From the NCBI RefSeq assembly GCF_900111595.1, contig NZ_FOHN01000004.1, forward strand, positions 169,750-233,749: DNA of 64,000 nt, given 5' to 3'. Position 1 is the stretch's first letter; each line of letters begins with the position of its first letter. Source of the DNA: [Clostridium] polysaccharolyticum (GTDB taxonomy: Bacteria; Bacillota; Clostridia; Lachnospirales; Lachnospiraceae). Under the pieces are notes generated by a model that saw only the letters and a program-made list of their open reading frames with translations, was not told the DNA's origin and ran no database searches. This document shows positions 1-8,057 of this stretch, one piece after another. The translations under genes and the position numbers were made by a program.

Positions 1-69
1 CTGCAGATAGAAAGCGTATTAGGGGAAGGGACAGAGGCTATTGTCCGGATTCCATATCAAAATGAATAA
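1..69 (+). CDS. C-terminal end of a probable sensor histidine kinase (partial)
   Basis: The reading frame is open from base 1 and ends at TAA 67-69, giving 22 residues. The tail contains IESVLGEGTEAIVRIPY, which resembles the last strand and G3-like region of HATPase_c domains in sensor histidine kinases (I-x-S-x-x-G-x-G-T...I-P). The rest of the gene lies left of the window, so the assignment rests on one short motif. A terminator follows directly. Confidence 0.5.
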   Translation: MQIESVLGEGTEAIVRIPYQNE

Positions 70-74
70 TTAAG

Positions 75-113
75 AAAAAGTCACAATGAAAGAAGATTGT
101 GGCTTTTTCTTTT
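75..113 (+). terminator. Rho-independent terminator after the kinase tail
   Basis: AAAAAGTCACAAT (75-87) pairs with ATTGTGGCTTTTT (96-108) around a short loop, and the stem runs into a T-rich stretch. The stem is A/T-rich at its base on both strands, so it may also stop the convergent small gene that ends at 133. Confidence 0.75.
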
Positions 114-132
114 GAATCTGCCAGGTACAAAA

Positions 133-408
133 TTATCCGTTGGCTTTATCCTTGGCATCGGCTTTCATGCTGTTTTCTAATTCGCTGGTATATTTATCTT
201 TGGCTTTGCTTTCCATTTCATCTGCCTCTTTGCTGTTATAAGAATCAGGACTGGATTCAAGGGCTTTTTCAATAGTCTCTAAGCGGGCATGTAATCCAGC
301 GGCTTCTGTTGCCACCTGTGACAATTCTTTTACAAGACTTCCTTCTTCACGAAGAATTTTGGCTAAATCGGATTTTAATCCTTCTGTTCCTGTTTTGGCT
401 CCAAACAT
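133..408 (-). CDS. Small soluble coiled-coil protein of unknown function
   Basis: 91 residues beginning MFGAKTGTEGL. This start is preferred over an in-frame ATG at 441 because a ribosome site (AGAGGAA) lies 6-7 bases upstream of the ATG at 406-408. The protein is rich in Glu, Lys, Ala and Ser, has no Cys and no membrane segment, and its middle (about 25-55) has heptad-like spacing suggesting a helical coiled coil. It stands alone between two terminators. I do not recognise the family. Confidence 0.6.
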   Translation of the reverse strand: MFGAKTGTEGLKSDLAKILREEGSLVKELSQVATEAAGLHARLETIEKALESSPDSYNSKEADEMESKAKDKYTSELENSMKADAKDKANG

Positions 409-521
409 ATGATATTCCTCTTTTCTATTTATAGTATACACAAAGTTTAGTATAGGAAAACCGTAAGAATTTTATTCTTTTATTAGATAGTTTCTAATTG
501 AGGAGAGGAAAGGAAATGCTT

Positions 522-560
522 AAAAAAAGGATCACCAGTTTTCACTAGCGATCCTTTTTT
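522..560. terminator. Bidirectional terminator of the xylanase/esterase gene
   Basis: An A-run and GGATC (522-532) pair with GATCC and a T-run (550-560); the inner bases CCAGT/ACTAG pair partly. Read on the minus strand it lies 14 bp after the stop of the gene at 574-3627 and ends in a T tract. Confidence 0.8.
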
Positions 561-573
561 ATATGAGCAGATA

Positions 574-3500
574 TTATTTTACAACTACATTAGTAGGAGC
601 ACTCTTGTCAGAACCATTTGCGATAAAGCATACCGTTACGGATTGTCCATTTGCAAGATTTGCATCCCAAGATGGATTTTTAACGGTTACTGTTTTACCA
701 CTTTGTCCTACAAAGTCTGCACCCCATCCGTTTACAACTTCACTGTTGTAGTCGAATGTTAATGTCCAGCCATTTAATGTTTTGCCAGATTTGTTTGTAA
801 TTGTGATTTCAGCCTGCCAGCCTGAACCCCAGTCGCTTGTAACTTTGTAATCACATGTTACGCCAGCAGCAGGAGCTTCACTTGGAGCAACACTAGGAGC
901 TATGGATGGAGCAGCAGATGGAGCAATGCTAGGAGCTGCGGATGGAGCAGCACTAGGAGCAGCAGAAGGTGAAGTCTGTGTATTGTTAAGTCCTAATACG
1001 CCAAATGCAGCGGAACAGAAGTTATAGTATCCAGCATTGATAGCGTTGTTGTCATGGTCAGCACCAGGTACTTCAAACCATACATGAGGCTGATTGTTTC
1101 TTGTTAAGATTTCATGATAACTCTTAGGGAATGTTCCAACTACAGAGTCATTTGTTCCGCATGCGATTAATGTTACATATGGTACATATCTTTCATCTTT
1201 GATGCGGAAATCGCTTTCAGAGAATAAACCTTTGTGCATTCCAGAGAAATCATTACCAGGTGTTACACCAGGTGCAGGAGAGAATGCACCAACATAACCG
1301 AATAAGTCAGGTCTTGCATAACCGATGTAAAGAGCATTACGTCCACCCATTGAGAAACCGCAGATTGCTGTGTTTTCTCTACCAGTTGCAACAGAGTAAT
1401 TTTTTTCAATGTATGGCATTAAGTCTTTTGTTAAATCGTTAATGAAGTTATCGTATCCATCAAAGTATGCCTGATTAAATGCAAATGATGTAGCTGTTCC
1501 TGGAGCAGGAGCATATTGGTCTGGGCAAACAATGATGAATTCTTTTGCTTTGCCTTGTGCAGCTAAATTTGCAGGGATTGCAACGATATTATCCCCAATC
1601 ATGGAATCTTCATTTCCACCAATACCATGTAAAACGTACATTACAGGATATTTTTTGGAGGAAGAATAGTTAGCTGGAAGAATTACGTTGCATTTACGGT
1701 TTCCACCAGTTGTAGTAGAATAATAAGTTTTCTTTGTAGTGCTTCCGTATTGTACACCACCTTTTTTCTGATCAGCACCAGATGGACAAGTATTTACAAC
1801 ATTTAGTTTAGCCATGTAAGATTTTGCAATGTCAGTTGCGTTACCACCTGTCTGTGCAGCCTGGCTTGGTGCAGCAGATGGAGCCTGTGAAACTGTAACA
1901 GGAGCTTTTGAAGCAGGAGCTGTAGAAGCGGATGTGCTTCCACCTACTTTTTCAAAGATCCACTGCTGATTCGTATTTGTAGTGTTAGACCATTGCTGAA
2001 TGTTAGTTCCGTCTTCTTTGCCGTAGTTGCTTCCGTCTAAGTTTTTTGTACCATTACTTGCTTTTGTAGCAATCTGGTAAATACCATCTGTAGATGTTTC
2101 TTTGATGATGAATTTCTGTGCATCTCCGTCCCAAGAAGAGTAAATCTGAACGTTAGCACCGTCTTCATCAGCTGCGTTAGCAACATCTAAGCTAAAGTTT
2201 CCTAAACCACTCTTAAGTGTAACTGTACCGTCAGAATTGTTTGTTACAGTCCATTTTTGCCCTGCAACACCTGTACCTGTACCAAGTTCAACGTTCTGAG
2301 CGTCAGCACCAGTGTTGCCAGCTACCTGTAAGTATTTCTGAGCATTTACATTTTTGATGTAATAAGTACCATCTGTAATTTTGCCAGTAGAAGGCACTAC
2401 TTGTGTAGGTGCAACAGAAACCTGAGGCTGAGTGGATACTGCAGGAGCAGAAGATGGTGCAGTTACTTGGCCAATACTGAATCCAGCGTCAAAATATGCC
2501 TGTAATACAGCGTTATAAGATTGTTTCTTAACACCTAAGCTAGAGAATAATAATGGGTTTTCGCCTCTTCTCCAAGAAGCACCATCATGAAGACCCCACC
2601 AGATAACAGCAGTAATGTTACCGCCTTTTTTCTTAGCATTAAGAATGTTTGTCATAATCTGTTTGTAGTAATTAGCCTGATCGGAATCATTATTTCCTTT
2701 GGCATCAAGTTCCGTAATCTGTACTTCGTAACCTTGAGCAAGGAATTTGGTTAAGGCTTGATTGAAGTAATCTGGGCTTGGGAAAGAAGAACTTAAGTGG
2801 GACTGCATACCAACACCACTACAAATCTTTCCGTTGGAGTTAATCCAGTTTACCATAGAGATAATCTTGTCACATTCCATATAGGTGTTGTAGTCATTGT
2901 AGAATAAAGATACGGAATTCTGTTTGTTGAATTTTACTAATTCATCGTGAGCAATCTGGAATGCTAATTTTACGAAGTCTGGTCTTGTATTAACAGCACC
3001 GTAGATGTTTAGCCATCCTGAGTTAGAAGCATGCATGTATTCATTTACAACATCCCAGCAGTATACCACATTTCCGTAACGGCTGTTATAAACGTGGTCC
3101 ATGATAGAACGGATATAGAATTCCATTCTGGCATTCATCTGAGATTTGCTTACATAACCACCGTTTGAAGAATATCCGCTTCTGAAAAACCAGTCAGGAG
3201 TCTGGCTATGCCAGACTAATACGTGGTAACGGATCTGGATGCCATTGTCATAAGCATTTTTCATCATACTGTCAATTGTGCTGAAGTTTAATGTAGGAAC
3301 AGTAGATTCAGAGTAATTACTTGGAATATTGTAACCTTGTCCTTTTGCTTGGGAAACAGACATTGTGTTGTTTCTTAATACAGCATCTGGTTTCATTTCA
3401 TTTTCCATAGTAATACTGTTGTACTGGCCTTTGATAAAGTTTCTTGTGTTGGAATCATTCCATTGGTTTGGAGTTACACATGTTCCAACATGTCCAAATA

Positions 3501-3627
3501 AGCTGCCGTATGTATTAAGTAAGTTTGCGTTGCTTGGTACGCTTGCTGCATCTACTTTTGCAGGAGCAAATGTAAGCAGGCTTAATACTAAGGCGAGTGA
3601 TAAAAATGTACTTAAAATCTTTTTCAT
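574..3627 (-). CDS. Secreted bifunctional xylanase / feruloyl esterase (GH10-CBM13-CE1-CBM2)
   Basis: 1017 residues. A signal peptide (1-27) precedes a GH10 endo-xylanase domain (about 35-378) with acid/base E196 in WDVVNE and nucleophile E306 in ITELD. A ricin-type beta-trefoil CBM13 module (about 415-560) follows, then a CE1 esterase of the feruloyl/acetyl-xylan type (about 600-880) with nucleophile S759 in GFSMGG and likely partners D827 and H858. A Pro-Ser-Ala linker (885-920) leads to a C-terminal CBM2 (923-1017) with conserved Trp. The enzyme should cut arabinoxylan and remove ferulate or acetate side groups outside the cell. ATG 3627 has a strong AGGGGG site. All catalytic residues are present; exact ester specificity is inferred. 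Confidence 0.95.
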   Translation of the reverse strand: MKKILSTFLSLALVLSLLTFAPAKVDAASVPSNANLLNTYGSLFGHVGTCVTPNQWNDSNTRNFIKGQYNSITMENEMKPDAVLRNNTMSVSQAKGQGYNIPSNYSESTVPTLNFSTIDSMMKNAYDNGIQIRYHVLVWHSQTPDWFFRSGYSSNGGYVSKSQMNARMEFYIRSIMDHVYNSRYGNVVYCWDVVNEYMHASNSGWLNIYGAVNTRPDFVKLAFQIAHDELVKFNKQNSVSLFYNDYNTYMECDKIISMVNWINSNGKICSGVGMQSHLSSSFPSPDYFNQALTKFLAQGYEVQITELDAKGNNDSDQANYYKQIMTNILNAKKKGGNITAVIWWGLHDGASWRRGENPLLFSSLGVKKQSYNAVLQAYFDAGFSIGQVTAPSSAPAVSTQPQVSVAPTQVVPSTGKITDGTYYIKNVNAQKYLQVAGNTGADAQNVELGTGTGVAGQKWTVTNNSDGTVTLKSGLGNFSLDVANAADEDGANVQIYSSWDGDAQKFIIKETSTDGIYQIATKASNGTKNLDGSNYGKEDGTNIQQWSNTTNTNQQWIFEKVGGSTSASTAPASKAPVTVSQAPSAAPSQAAQTGGNATDIAKSYMAKLNVVNTCPSGADQKKGGVQYGSTTKKTYYSTTTGGNRKCNVILPANYSSSKKYPVMYVLHGIGGNEDSMIGDNIVAIPANLAAQGKAKEFIIVCPDQYAPAPGTATSFAFNQAYFDGYDNFINDLTKDLMPYIEKNYSVATGRENTAICGFSMGGRNALYIGYARPDLFGYVGAFSPAPGVTPGNDFSGMHKGLFSESDFRIKDERYVPYVTLIACGTNDSVVGTFPKSYHEILTRNNQPHVWFEVPGADHDNNAINAGYYNFCSAAFGVLGLNNTQTSPSAAPSAAPSAAPSIAPSAAPSIAPSVAPSEAPAAGVTCDYKVTSDWGSGWQAEITITNKSGKTLNGWTLTFDYNSEVVNGWGADFVGQSGKTVTVKNPSWDANLANGQSVTVCFIANGSDKSAPTNVVVK

Positions 3628-3748
3628 AATTTAACCCCCTAGTTAAAATCGTTTTTTTTGGTGCATAATTGCATTAGGCTGTTTTTCTTTCCTCCTCTTT
3701 CTTTATTAGCATGTCCATCCTTTAATGGATGATTTATATGCCACCTAT

Positions 3749-3779
3749 ATTATACAATAAAATGAGTGGATATGTACAA
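3749..3779 (-). promoter_or_regulatory. Probable sigma-A promoter of the xylanase/esterase gene
   Basis: On the minus strand TATAAT (3749-3754) is preceded by TTGTAC (3774-3779) with a 19-bp gap, or TGTACA with 18 bp. This predicts a 5' leader of about 110 nt containing a small CATCC/GGATG hairpin (about 3716-3732). Confidence 0.5.
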
Positions 3780-4017
3780 CATGTTATGTATGAAAAAGCT
3801 ACATAATAGTAAATAGGTTGGATTTATTATTTGAAGTAAGCATAGAACTAGTAAAAATGTTAAAATGCTTCTTAAGAAGGGAAAAGACAATTGTGTAAGT
3901 TTAACAAAGTTAATTTTACTTAAAATTAACGAAATAAATTTGTTAAAAATAGTATTTTGGATTAAGCAAAATAGGATATCGTAAAAAATTTGCTTTCTAT
4001 CATTCTGCTTCCATACA
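3780..4017. other. Non-coding intergenic region between divergent genes
   Basis: With flanking sites this is a 430-bp gap between the xylanase gene and the lipoprotein gene. Apart from the two promoters it is A/T-rich with no open frame of note. I looked for a catabolite-response (cre) palindrome and did not find a convincing one. Confidence 0.5.
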
Positions 4018-4026
4018 TGCTATAAT
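4018..4026 (+). promoter_or_regulatory. Extended -10 promoter of the lipoprotein gene
   Basis: TGCTATAAT fits the extended -10 consensus (TGnTATAAT), 32 bp before the start codon. No good -35 hexamer is seen at 17 bp, as is common for extended -10 promoters. Confidence 0.55.
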
Positions 4027-4058
4027 GAAACCAATATAATAAGAATGGAGTAGAAAGT

Positions 4059-4643
4059 ATGAAGAAATATAAGAGTTTTGTCATTTTATTAGTTATGAGC
4101 CTTCTGATTGGATTAACAGGATGTTCTTCTTTAGAAAAGAAGGATAAAGATACGGCTAGACAGGAGGAACTGGCTGTTACAGAACAAGGGGATGCAGAGG
4201 AAGAAACGAACTTATCTCCTTATTATACCTTTGATGACAAAGGACAGGATGTACTGGCAGCCATGTTTTTTCTTGGTGGCGATAATCAGGAAATGAATCG
4301 GAATTTAAAAGAATTCAATAAAAACCATAATATCCCAGACGGCAGTTTTCAAATTGTAGCAGAACATGATAACTGCGAGTGGTACGCTATTATTCCAAAA
4401 TATATTGGAACAAAGCTCAAGGTGGAGCAGGTGAATCTCAATGAAGAAAGTGGCAATCTGGAAGTGTCAAATTTACTGACGGAGACAGAGCAGCCAGTAT
4501 TGTTATGCTGTAACAAAAGTGATATTGTTCCATCAGCACAAGTAACCATAACTTATAAAGAAGAAATCATTACATATAATCCATTTCTTAGTTTAGAGAG
4601 TGGAAAATTGTCCAAAGTGGAACGTGTTTATACGGAGGAATAA
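4059..4643 (+). CDS. Putative lipoprotein of unknown function
   Basis: 194 residues. The N-terminus is a lipoprotein signal peptide with lipobox LTGC, so Cys22 is the predicted lipidation site and the mature protein is tethered outside the membrane. An acidic linker (about 25-50) precedes a compact domain with two further Cys near residues 150-151. GGAG lies 8-10 bases before ATG. I do not recognise the domain. It stands as a single gene with its own promoter and terminator. Confidence 0.75.
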   Translation: MKKYKSFVILLVMSLLIGLTGCSSLEKKDKDTARQEELAVTEQGDAEEETNLSPYYTFDDKGQDVLAAMFFLGGDNQEMNRNLKEFNKNHNIPDGSFQIVAEHDNCEWYAIIPKYIGTKLKVEQVNLNEESGNLEVSNLLTETEQPVLLCCNKSDIVPSAQVTITYKEEIITYNPFLSLESGKLSKVERVYTEE

Positions 4644-4648
4644 TCTTA

Positions 4649-4683
4649 CACAAAAATCCTAAGGCAATCTTAGGATTTTTGTG
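4649..4683 (+). terminator. Terminator of the lipoprotein gene
   Basis: CACAAAAATCCTAAG (4649-4663) and CTTAGGATTTTTGTG (4669-4683) form a perfect 15-bp hairpin with a 5-base loop. An extended -10-like TGTTATAAT overlaps its tail (4682-4690) and might serve the kinase gene downstream. Confidence 0.85.
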
Positions 4684-4846
4684 TTATAATAGCAAAGCTT
4701 ATTCATAGAAAAGGGAAAACAGGATACTTTAAAGAGGGTATTCTTTCGGATTCTGCTTTTATTTTAGATTGAATAGAGGGAACATAGAAATTGTTTTCTA
4801 TGGGTAAAATACAACGTGGGACGACAGAATGGAAGGAGAACAATTG

Positions 4847-5497
4847 GTGATTACAATTGGAGCAATGATTGGTGCGGGTAAATCAAGCCTGGCGAAACTA
4901 CTTGGCGAACATCTTGGCAGTGAAGTGTTTTATGAAAGTGTAGATGACAATCCAATACTGCCTTTATTTTATACAGCAACAGAAGAAGAGATACAGAAAA
5001 AAAGATATCCGTTCCTGCTGCAGCTCTATTTCCTAAATACGAGATTTCGTTCAATAAAAAAAGCATTAGTACATGAAAATAATGTGTTAGACCGTAGCAT
5101 TTATGAAGACTGGTATTTTGCAAAAGTCAATAAGGAATTGGGAAGAATCAGTGATCTGGAGTTTCAGATGTATGAAGGCCTGTTAGAGAATATGCTAGAA
5201 GAATTAGAGGAACTTCCGAAAAAAGCTCCAGATTTAATGATTTATTTGACAGGGAGTTTTGAAACGATTTTAAAAAGAATTCAGGAAAGAGGCCGTGGAT
5301 ATGAACTAGACGAAAGTTTAGTGGATTATTATAGAATTCTCTGGTCAGGATATGACCAATGGATGGAAACTCAGTATAAAGCTTCAGAAGTGCTCAAGAT
5401 TAATATTGATCAATACGATTATGTAAATAACATGGATGACCAGATAGAAGTGTTAGACAGGATCACTAAAAAACTTGCAGAAATTAGGGGAAAATAA
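4847..5497 (+). CDS. Deoxynucleoside kinase
   Basis: Phosphorylates deoxynucleosides to dNMPs in the cytoplasmic salvage pathway. The N-terminal P-loop GAMIGAGKSS, the DRS motif (LDRSIYED) and the arginine-rich lid region (RIQERGRGYE) are those of the dCK/dGK family, and the length (about 216 residues) is normal. GTG 4847 is chosen as start because AGGAG at 4834-4838 is 8 bases upstream; the in-frame ATG at 4829 lacks a good site, and TTG 4844 is a third option. Base specificity cannot be read from the sequence. Confidence 0.9.
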   Translation: MITIGAMIGAGKSSLAKLLGEHLGSEVFYESVDDNPILPLFYTATEEEIQKKRYPFLLQLYFLNTRFRSIKKALVHENNVLDRSIYEDWYFAKVNKELGRISDLEFQMYEGLLENMLEELEELPKKAPDLMIYLTGSFETILKRIQERGRGYELDESLVDYYRILWSGYDQWMETQYKASEVLKINIDQYDYVNNMDDQIEVLDRITKKLAEIRGK

Positions 5498-5587
5498 TGC
5501 TGGTTTATGGCACTAGAAGAGATGCTTTTGGGGTACAGTATATGAACATTGGCAGAATAGATAAAGAATTTTAGCAGAAAAGGTATA

Positions 5588-5617
5588 TTTACAGTATTTT
5601 GCATACAAGTTTATAAT
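5588..5617 (+). promoter_or_regulatory. Sigma-A promoter of the GH39-like hydrolase gene
   Basis: TTTACA (5588-5593) and TATAAT (5612-5617) are separated by 18 bp. Transcription should start near 5623, inside the palindrome pair described next. Confidence 0.6.
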
Positions 5618-5621
5618 AATA

Positions 5622-5648
5622 GTTACTAGGTAACAGTTACTAGGTAAC
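5622..5648 (+). promoter_or_regulatory. Tandem palindromic operator-like sites GTTACTAGGTAAC
   Basis: Two identical 13-bp sites (5622-5634 and 5636-5648), each an inverted repeat GTTAC-TAG-GTAAC, sit one base apart right at the predicted transcription start and about 33 bp before the start codon. The placement suits a repressor site. The regulator is unknown. Confidence 0.6.
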
Positions 5649-5680
5649 TAGTGAAAATGCTAAGAAAGGTGAGGATAGTA

Positions 5681-7963
5681 ATGAGAAAATTATTAGGGGC
5701 AATTCTAACGCTAGTGCTGATATTAGTATCAATACCAGTAAGCAATGTAACCCAAGTATCTGCTGCTAACGTAATGGTAGTAGACTGTAACAATGTACTT
5801 CGTGGTGCAACACACTGTGCCAATGGTTCTTTATACGGAATTATTGAAAATGTGCCAGCGGATGTGAATAATTTAATTAAGCCAATCCATCCGTTTGTAG
5901 TACGTAACCCAGCTAGAGGCGGCAATGGAAACCAGCATCCATTTGGAGATGCAATTAAAGTTGCAAAGAAACTGCAGAGTGTTCCAGGTGCACTTGTATC
6001 CATTGACCTGGCTGACATTTTGCCATATTGGCCTTATAAATGGCCAGGCATGCAAAGCTGGTTAAACCAGATCAGGCAATTTGCCATTGACAAAAAAGCT
6101 TCTGGATGCACAAACTGGTATGGTTATGAAATCTGGAATGAGCCAGACGGAACATGGAAAGATTCTAACGGATGTAATTTCAATGAATTATGGCGTCAGA
6201 CTTACAATGTTCTTCGCCAGACAGATCCAAGTGAAAAAATCATTGGACCATGTGACAGCTGGTATAATGAAAACCGTATGCGTTCCTTCTTACAGTACTG
6301 TAAGGCAAACAACTGTCTTCCAGATATTATGAGCTGGCACGAATTAAGTGGTGTAGAAAACGTATCAAGCCACTTGAAAGCATATCGTAATCTTGAAAAA
6401 TCACTTGGTATTCGTGAACTTCCAATCAGTATCAACGAATACTGTGATGTAAACCATGATTTAGAAGGACAGCCAGGTTCCAGTGCACGTTTTATCGGTA
6501 AATTCGAACGTTATAAAGTAGACAGTGCTATGATTTCCTGGTGGTTTGTTCCAAAGCCAGGACGTTTAGGAAGCCTTCTTGCAACAGATACACAAAAAGG
6601 TGCAGGATGGTATTTCTATAAATGGTATGGCGACATGACAGGTGATATGGTTTATGTTACACCTCCAAACGACAACAGCAAATTAGTAGATGGTGCTGCA
6701 TGCGTAGATAAAAACAGCCAGTACATAAGTTTCATTTTCGGTGGGCCAAATGATGGTACTATCCGTACAACAATTAAAAATATTCCATCTTTTATTGGAT
6801 CAGCAGCCAATGTAAAAGTTGAGAAAATTGACTGGGTAAGCAAAGATACGGTTTCCTATGGACCAACAACTGTATCAAACCAGAATGTAGCAGTAGTAAA
6901 TGGACAGATTACTGTAAATGTAAATAACTGCAATGCAAGTTCCGGTTACCGTATTTATGTAACAAAAGGAGATGGAAGTTCTGCCGTTACACAGCCATCT
7001 TATCCAGCAGAAGAAACAGGTGAATCACAAGTAGTTTCAGGCGGAACTTACAAAATCATCAACCGTAACAGCCAAAAAGCATTAGCTGTCAGCTCAGACG
7101 CAACAGATAATGGTGCTGAAGTCATTCAGTGGGATGATAATGGAAAGACAAGCCAGCAGTGGACAATTTCTGATACTGGTTCAGGTTATGTAGTATCCAA
7201 TGTAAATGCGAAGAAAGCCTTAGATGTAGCAGAAAAATCTACAGCAAATGGTGGAGATGTTCTTTTATGGAGCGACAATGGACAATCCAACCAGAGATGG
7301 TTCATTAGAAGTACAGGAGATGGCTACTTCACATTTGAAAACGTAAATAGTGGTAAATTGCTAGATGTTGAGAAAGAATCTTTAGATAATGGTGGAAATG
7401 TACTTCAGTGGAGTGAAAACGGTGGCATGAATCAGCAGTGGAAGCTGGTACGTCTCGATAAACCTGCCGCAAGTCCTTCCGCAGCACCAAGTAAGCAGCC
7501 AGAAGCAAGCGTAGCTCCGAGTGTAGCACCAAGTAAAGCTCCAGAAGCAAGTAAAACTCCAGTGGTTTCTGTAAAACCAGCTGATGGTTCAAAACCAGCA
7601 GTATCTGTGAAAACAGAAAACAATGGAAACACAATTTCCCAGACTTATACGATTACAGCACAAGGTGGAGCGGTAGATCTTTCTAAGTTAAAGATTGAAT
7701 ATACAGCAGATGGAATGTCTTCTGATGCACAGACGGTATTTGTAGATTCTGCAGCACTTGTTCTAAATGTTGCACCATACTATGATTCCATTGGAAGTGA
7801 TGTAACAGCTTCCATAAGCGGACAGAAATTAAGTATTGCTATTTCCGGAAGCCATGTATTGCAGCCAGGCCAGGGAAGCTGTACCATTAACGTACGTTTT
7901 GCAAAAAATAACTGGTCATCTTATGGTACTTTAAGTAAAGAAAACGTAAGTGTAATCTACTAA
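5681..7963 (+). CDS. Secreted clan GH-A (GH39-like) glycoside hydrolase with CBM13 and CBM3-like modules
   Basis: 760 residues. ATG 5681 is chosen over the in-frame ATG at 5651 because of the AGGTGAGGA site just upstream and because the signal peptide (about 1-28) then begins correctly. The catalytic TIM barrel (about 35-330) shows acid/base E154 in IWNEPD and nucleophile E253 in SINEYC, the clan GH-A pattern. A beta-sandwich tail (330-430) follows, then a ricin-type CBM13 (452-592, three QxW motifs), a Pro-Ser-Lys linker and a CBM3-like module (about 637-760). The overall look is like GH39-related actinobacterial proteins, but I cannot fix the CAZy family or the substrate. Confidence 0.8.
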   Translation: MRKLLGAILTLVLILVSIPVSNVTQVSAANVMVVDCNNVLRGATHCANGSLYGIIENVPADVNNLIKPIHPFVVRNPARGGNGNQHPFGDAIKVAKKLQSVPGALVSIDLADILPYWPYKWPGMQSWLNQIRQFAIDKKASGCTNWYGYEIWNEPDGTWKDSNGCNFNELWRQTYNVLRQTDPSEKIIGPCDSWYNENRMRSFLQYCKANNCLPDIMSWHELSGVENVSSHLKAYRNLEKSLGIRELPISINEYCDVNHDLEGQPGSSARFIGKFERYKVDSAMISWWFVPKPGRLGSLLATDTQKGAGWYFYKWYGDMTGDMVYVTPPNDNSKLVDGAACVDKNSQYISFIFGGPNDGTIRTTIKNIPSFIGSAANVKVEKIDWVSKDTVSYGPTTVSNQNVAVVNGQITVNVNNCNASSGYRIYVTKGDGSSAVTQPSYPAEETGESQVVSGGTYKIINRNSQKALAVSSDATDNGAEVIQWDDNGKTSQQWTISDTGSGYVVSNVNAKKALDVAEKSTANGGDVLLWSDNGQSNQRWFIRSTGDGYFTFENVNSGKLLDVEKESLDNGGNVLQWSENGGMNQQWKLVRLDKPAASPSAAPSKQPEASVAPSVAPSKAPEASKTPVVSVKPADGSKPAVSVKTENNGNTISQTYTITAQGGAVDLSKLKIEYTADGMSSDAQTVFVDSAALVLNVAPYYDSIGSDVTASISGQKLSIAISGSHVLQPGQGSCTINVRFAKNNWSSYGTLSKENVSVIY

Positions 7964-7996
7964 GCCATAGGGTATATATTAGAATTATGCACATAT

Positions 7997-8040
7997 AAAA
8001 AAGGAAATGCAGCCATAAAGCATGGTGCATTTCCTTTTTT
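7997..8040. terminator. Bidirectional terminator between convergent secreted-enzyme genes
   Basis: An A-run with GGAAATGCA (7997-8011) pairs with TGCATTTCC and a T-run (8026-8040). Both strands end in T tracts, so it serves the hydrolase gene (+) and the esterase gene (-). Confidence 0.85.
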
Positions 8041-8057
8041 CCGTCTAGCCTGTTGTC

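Noticed and set aside
3780..4017. cre (CcpA) site near the xylanase gene
   Set aside because: No match to the TGnAAnCGnTnnCA pattern with acceptable mismatches.
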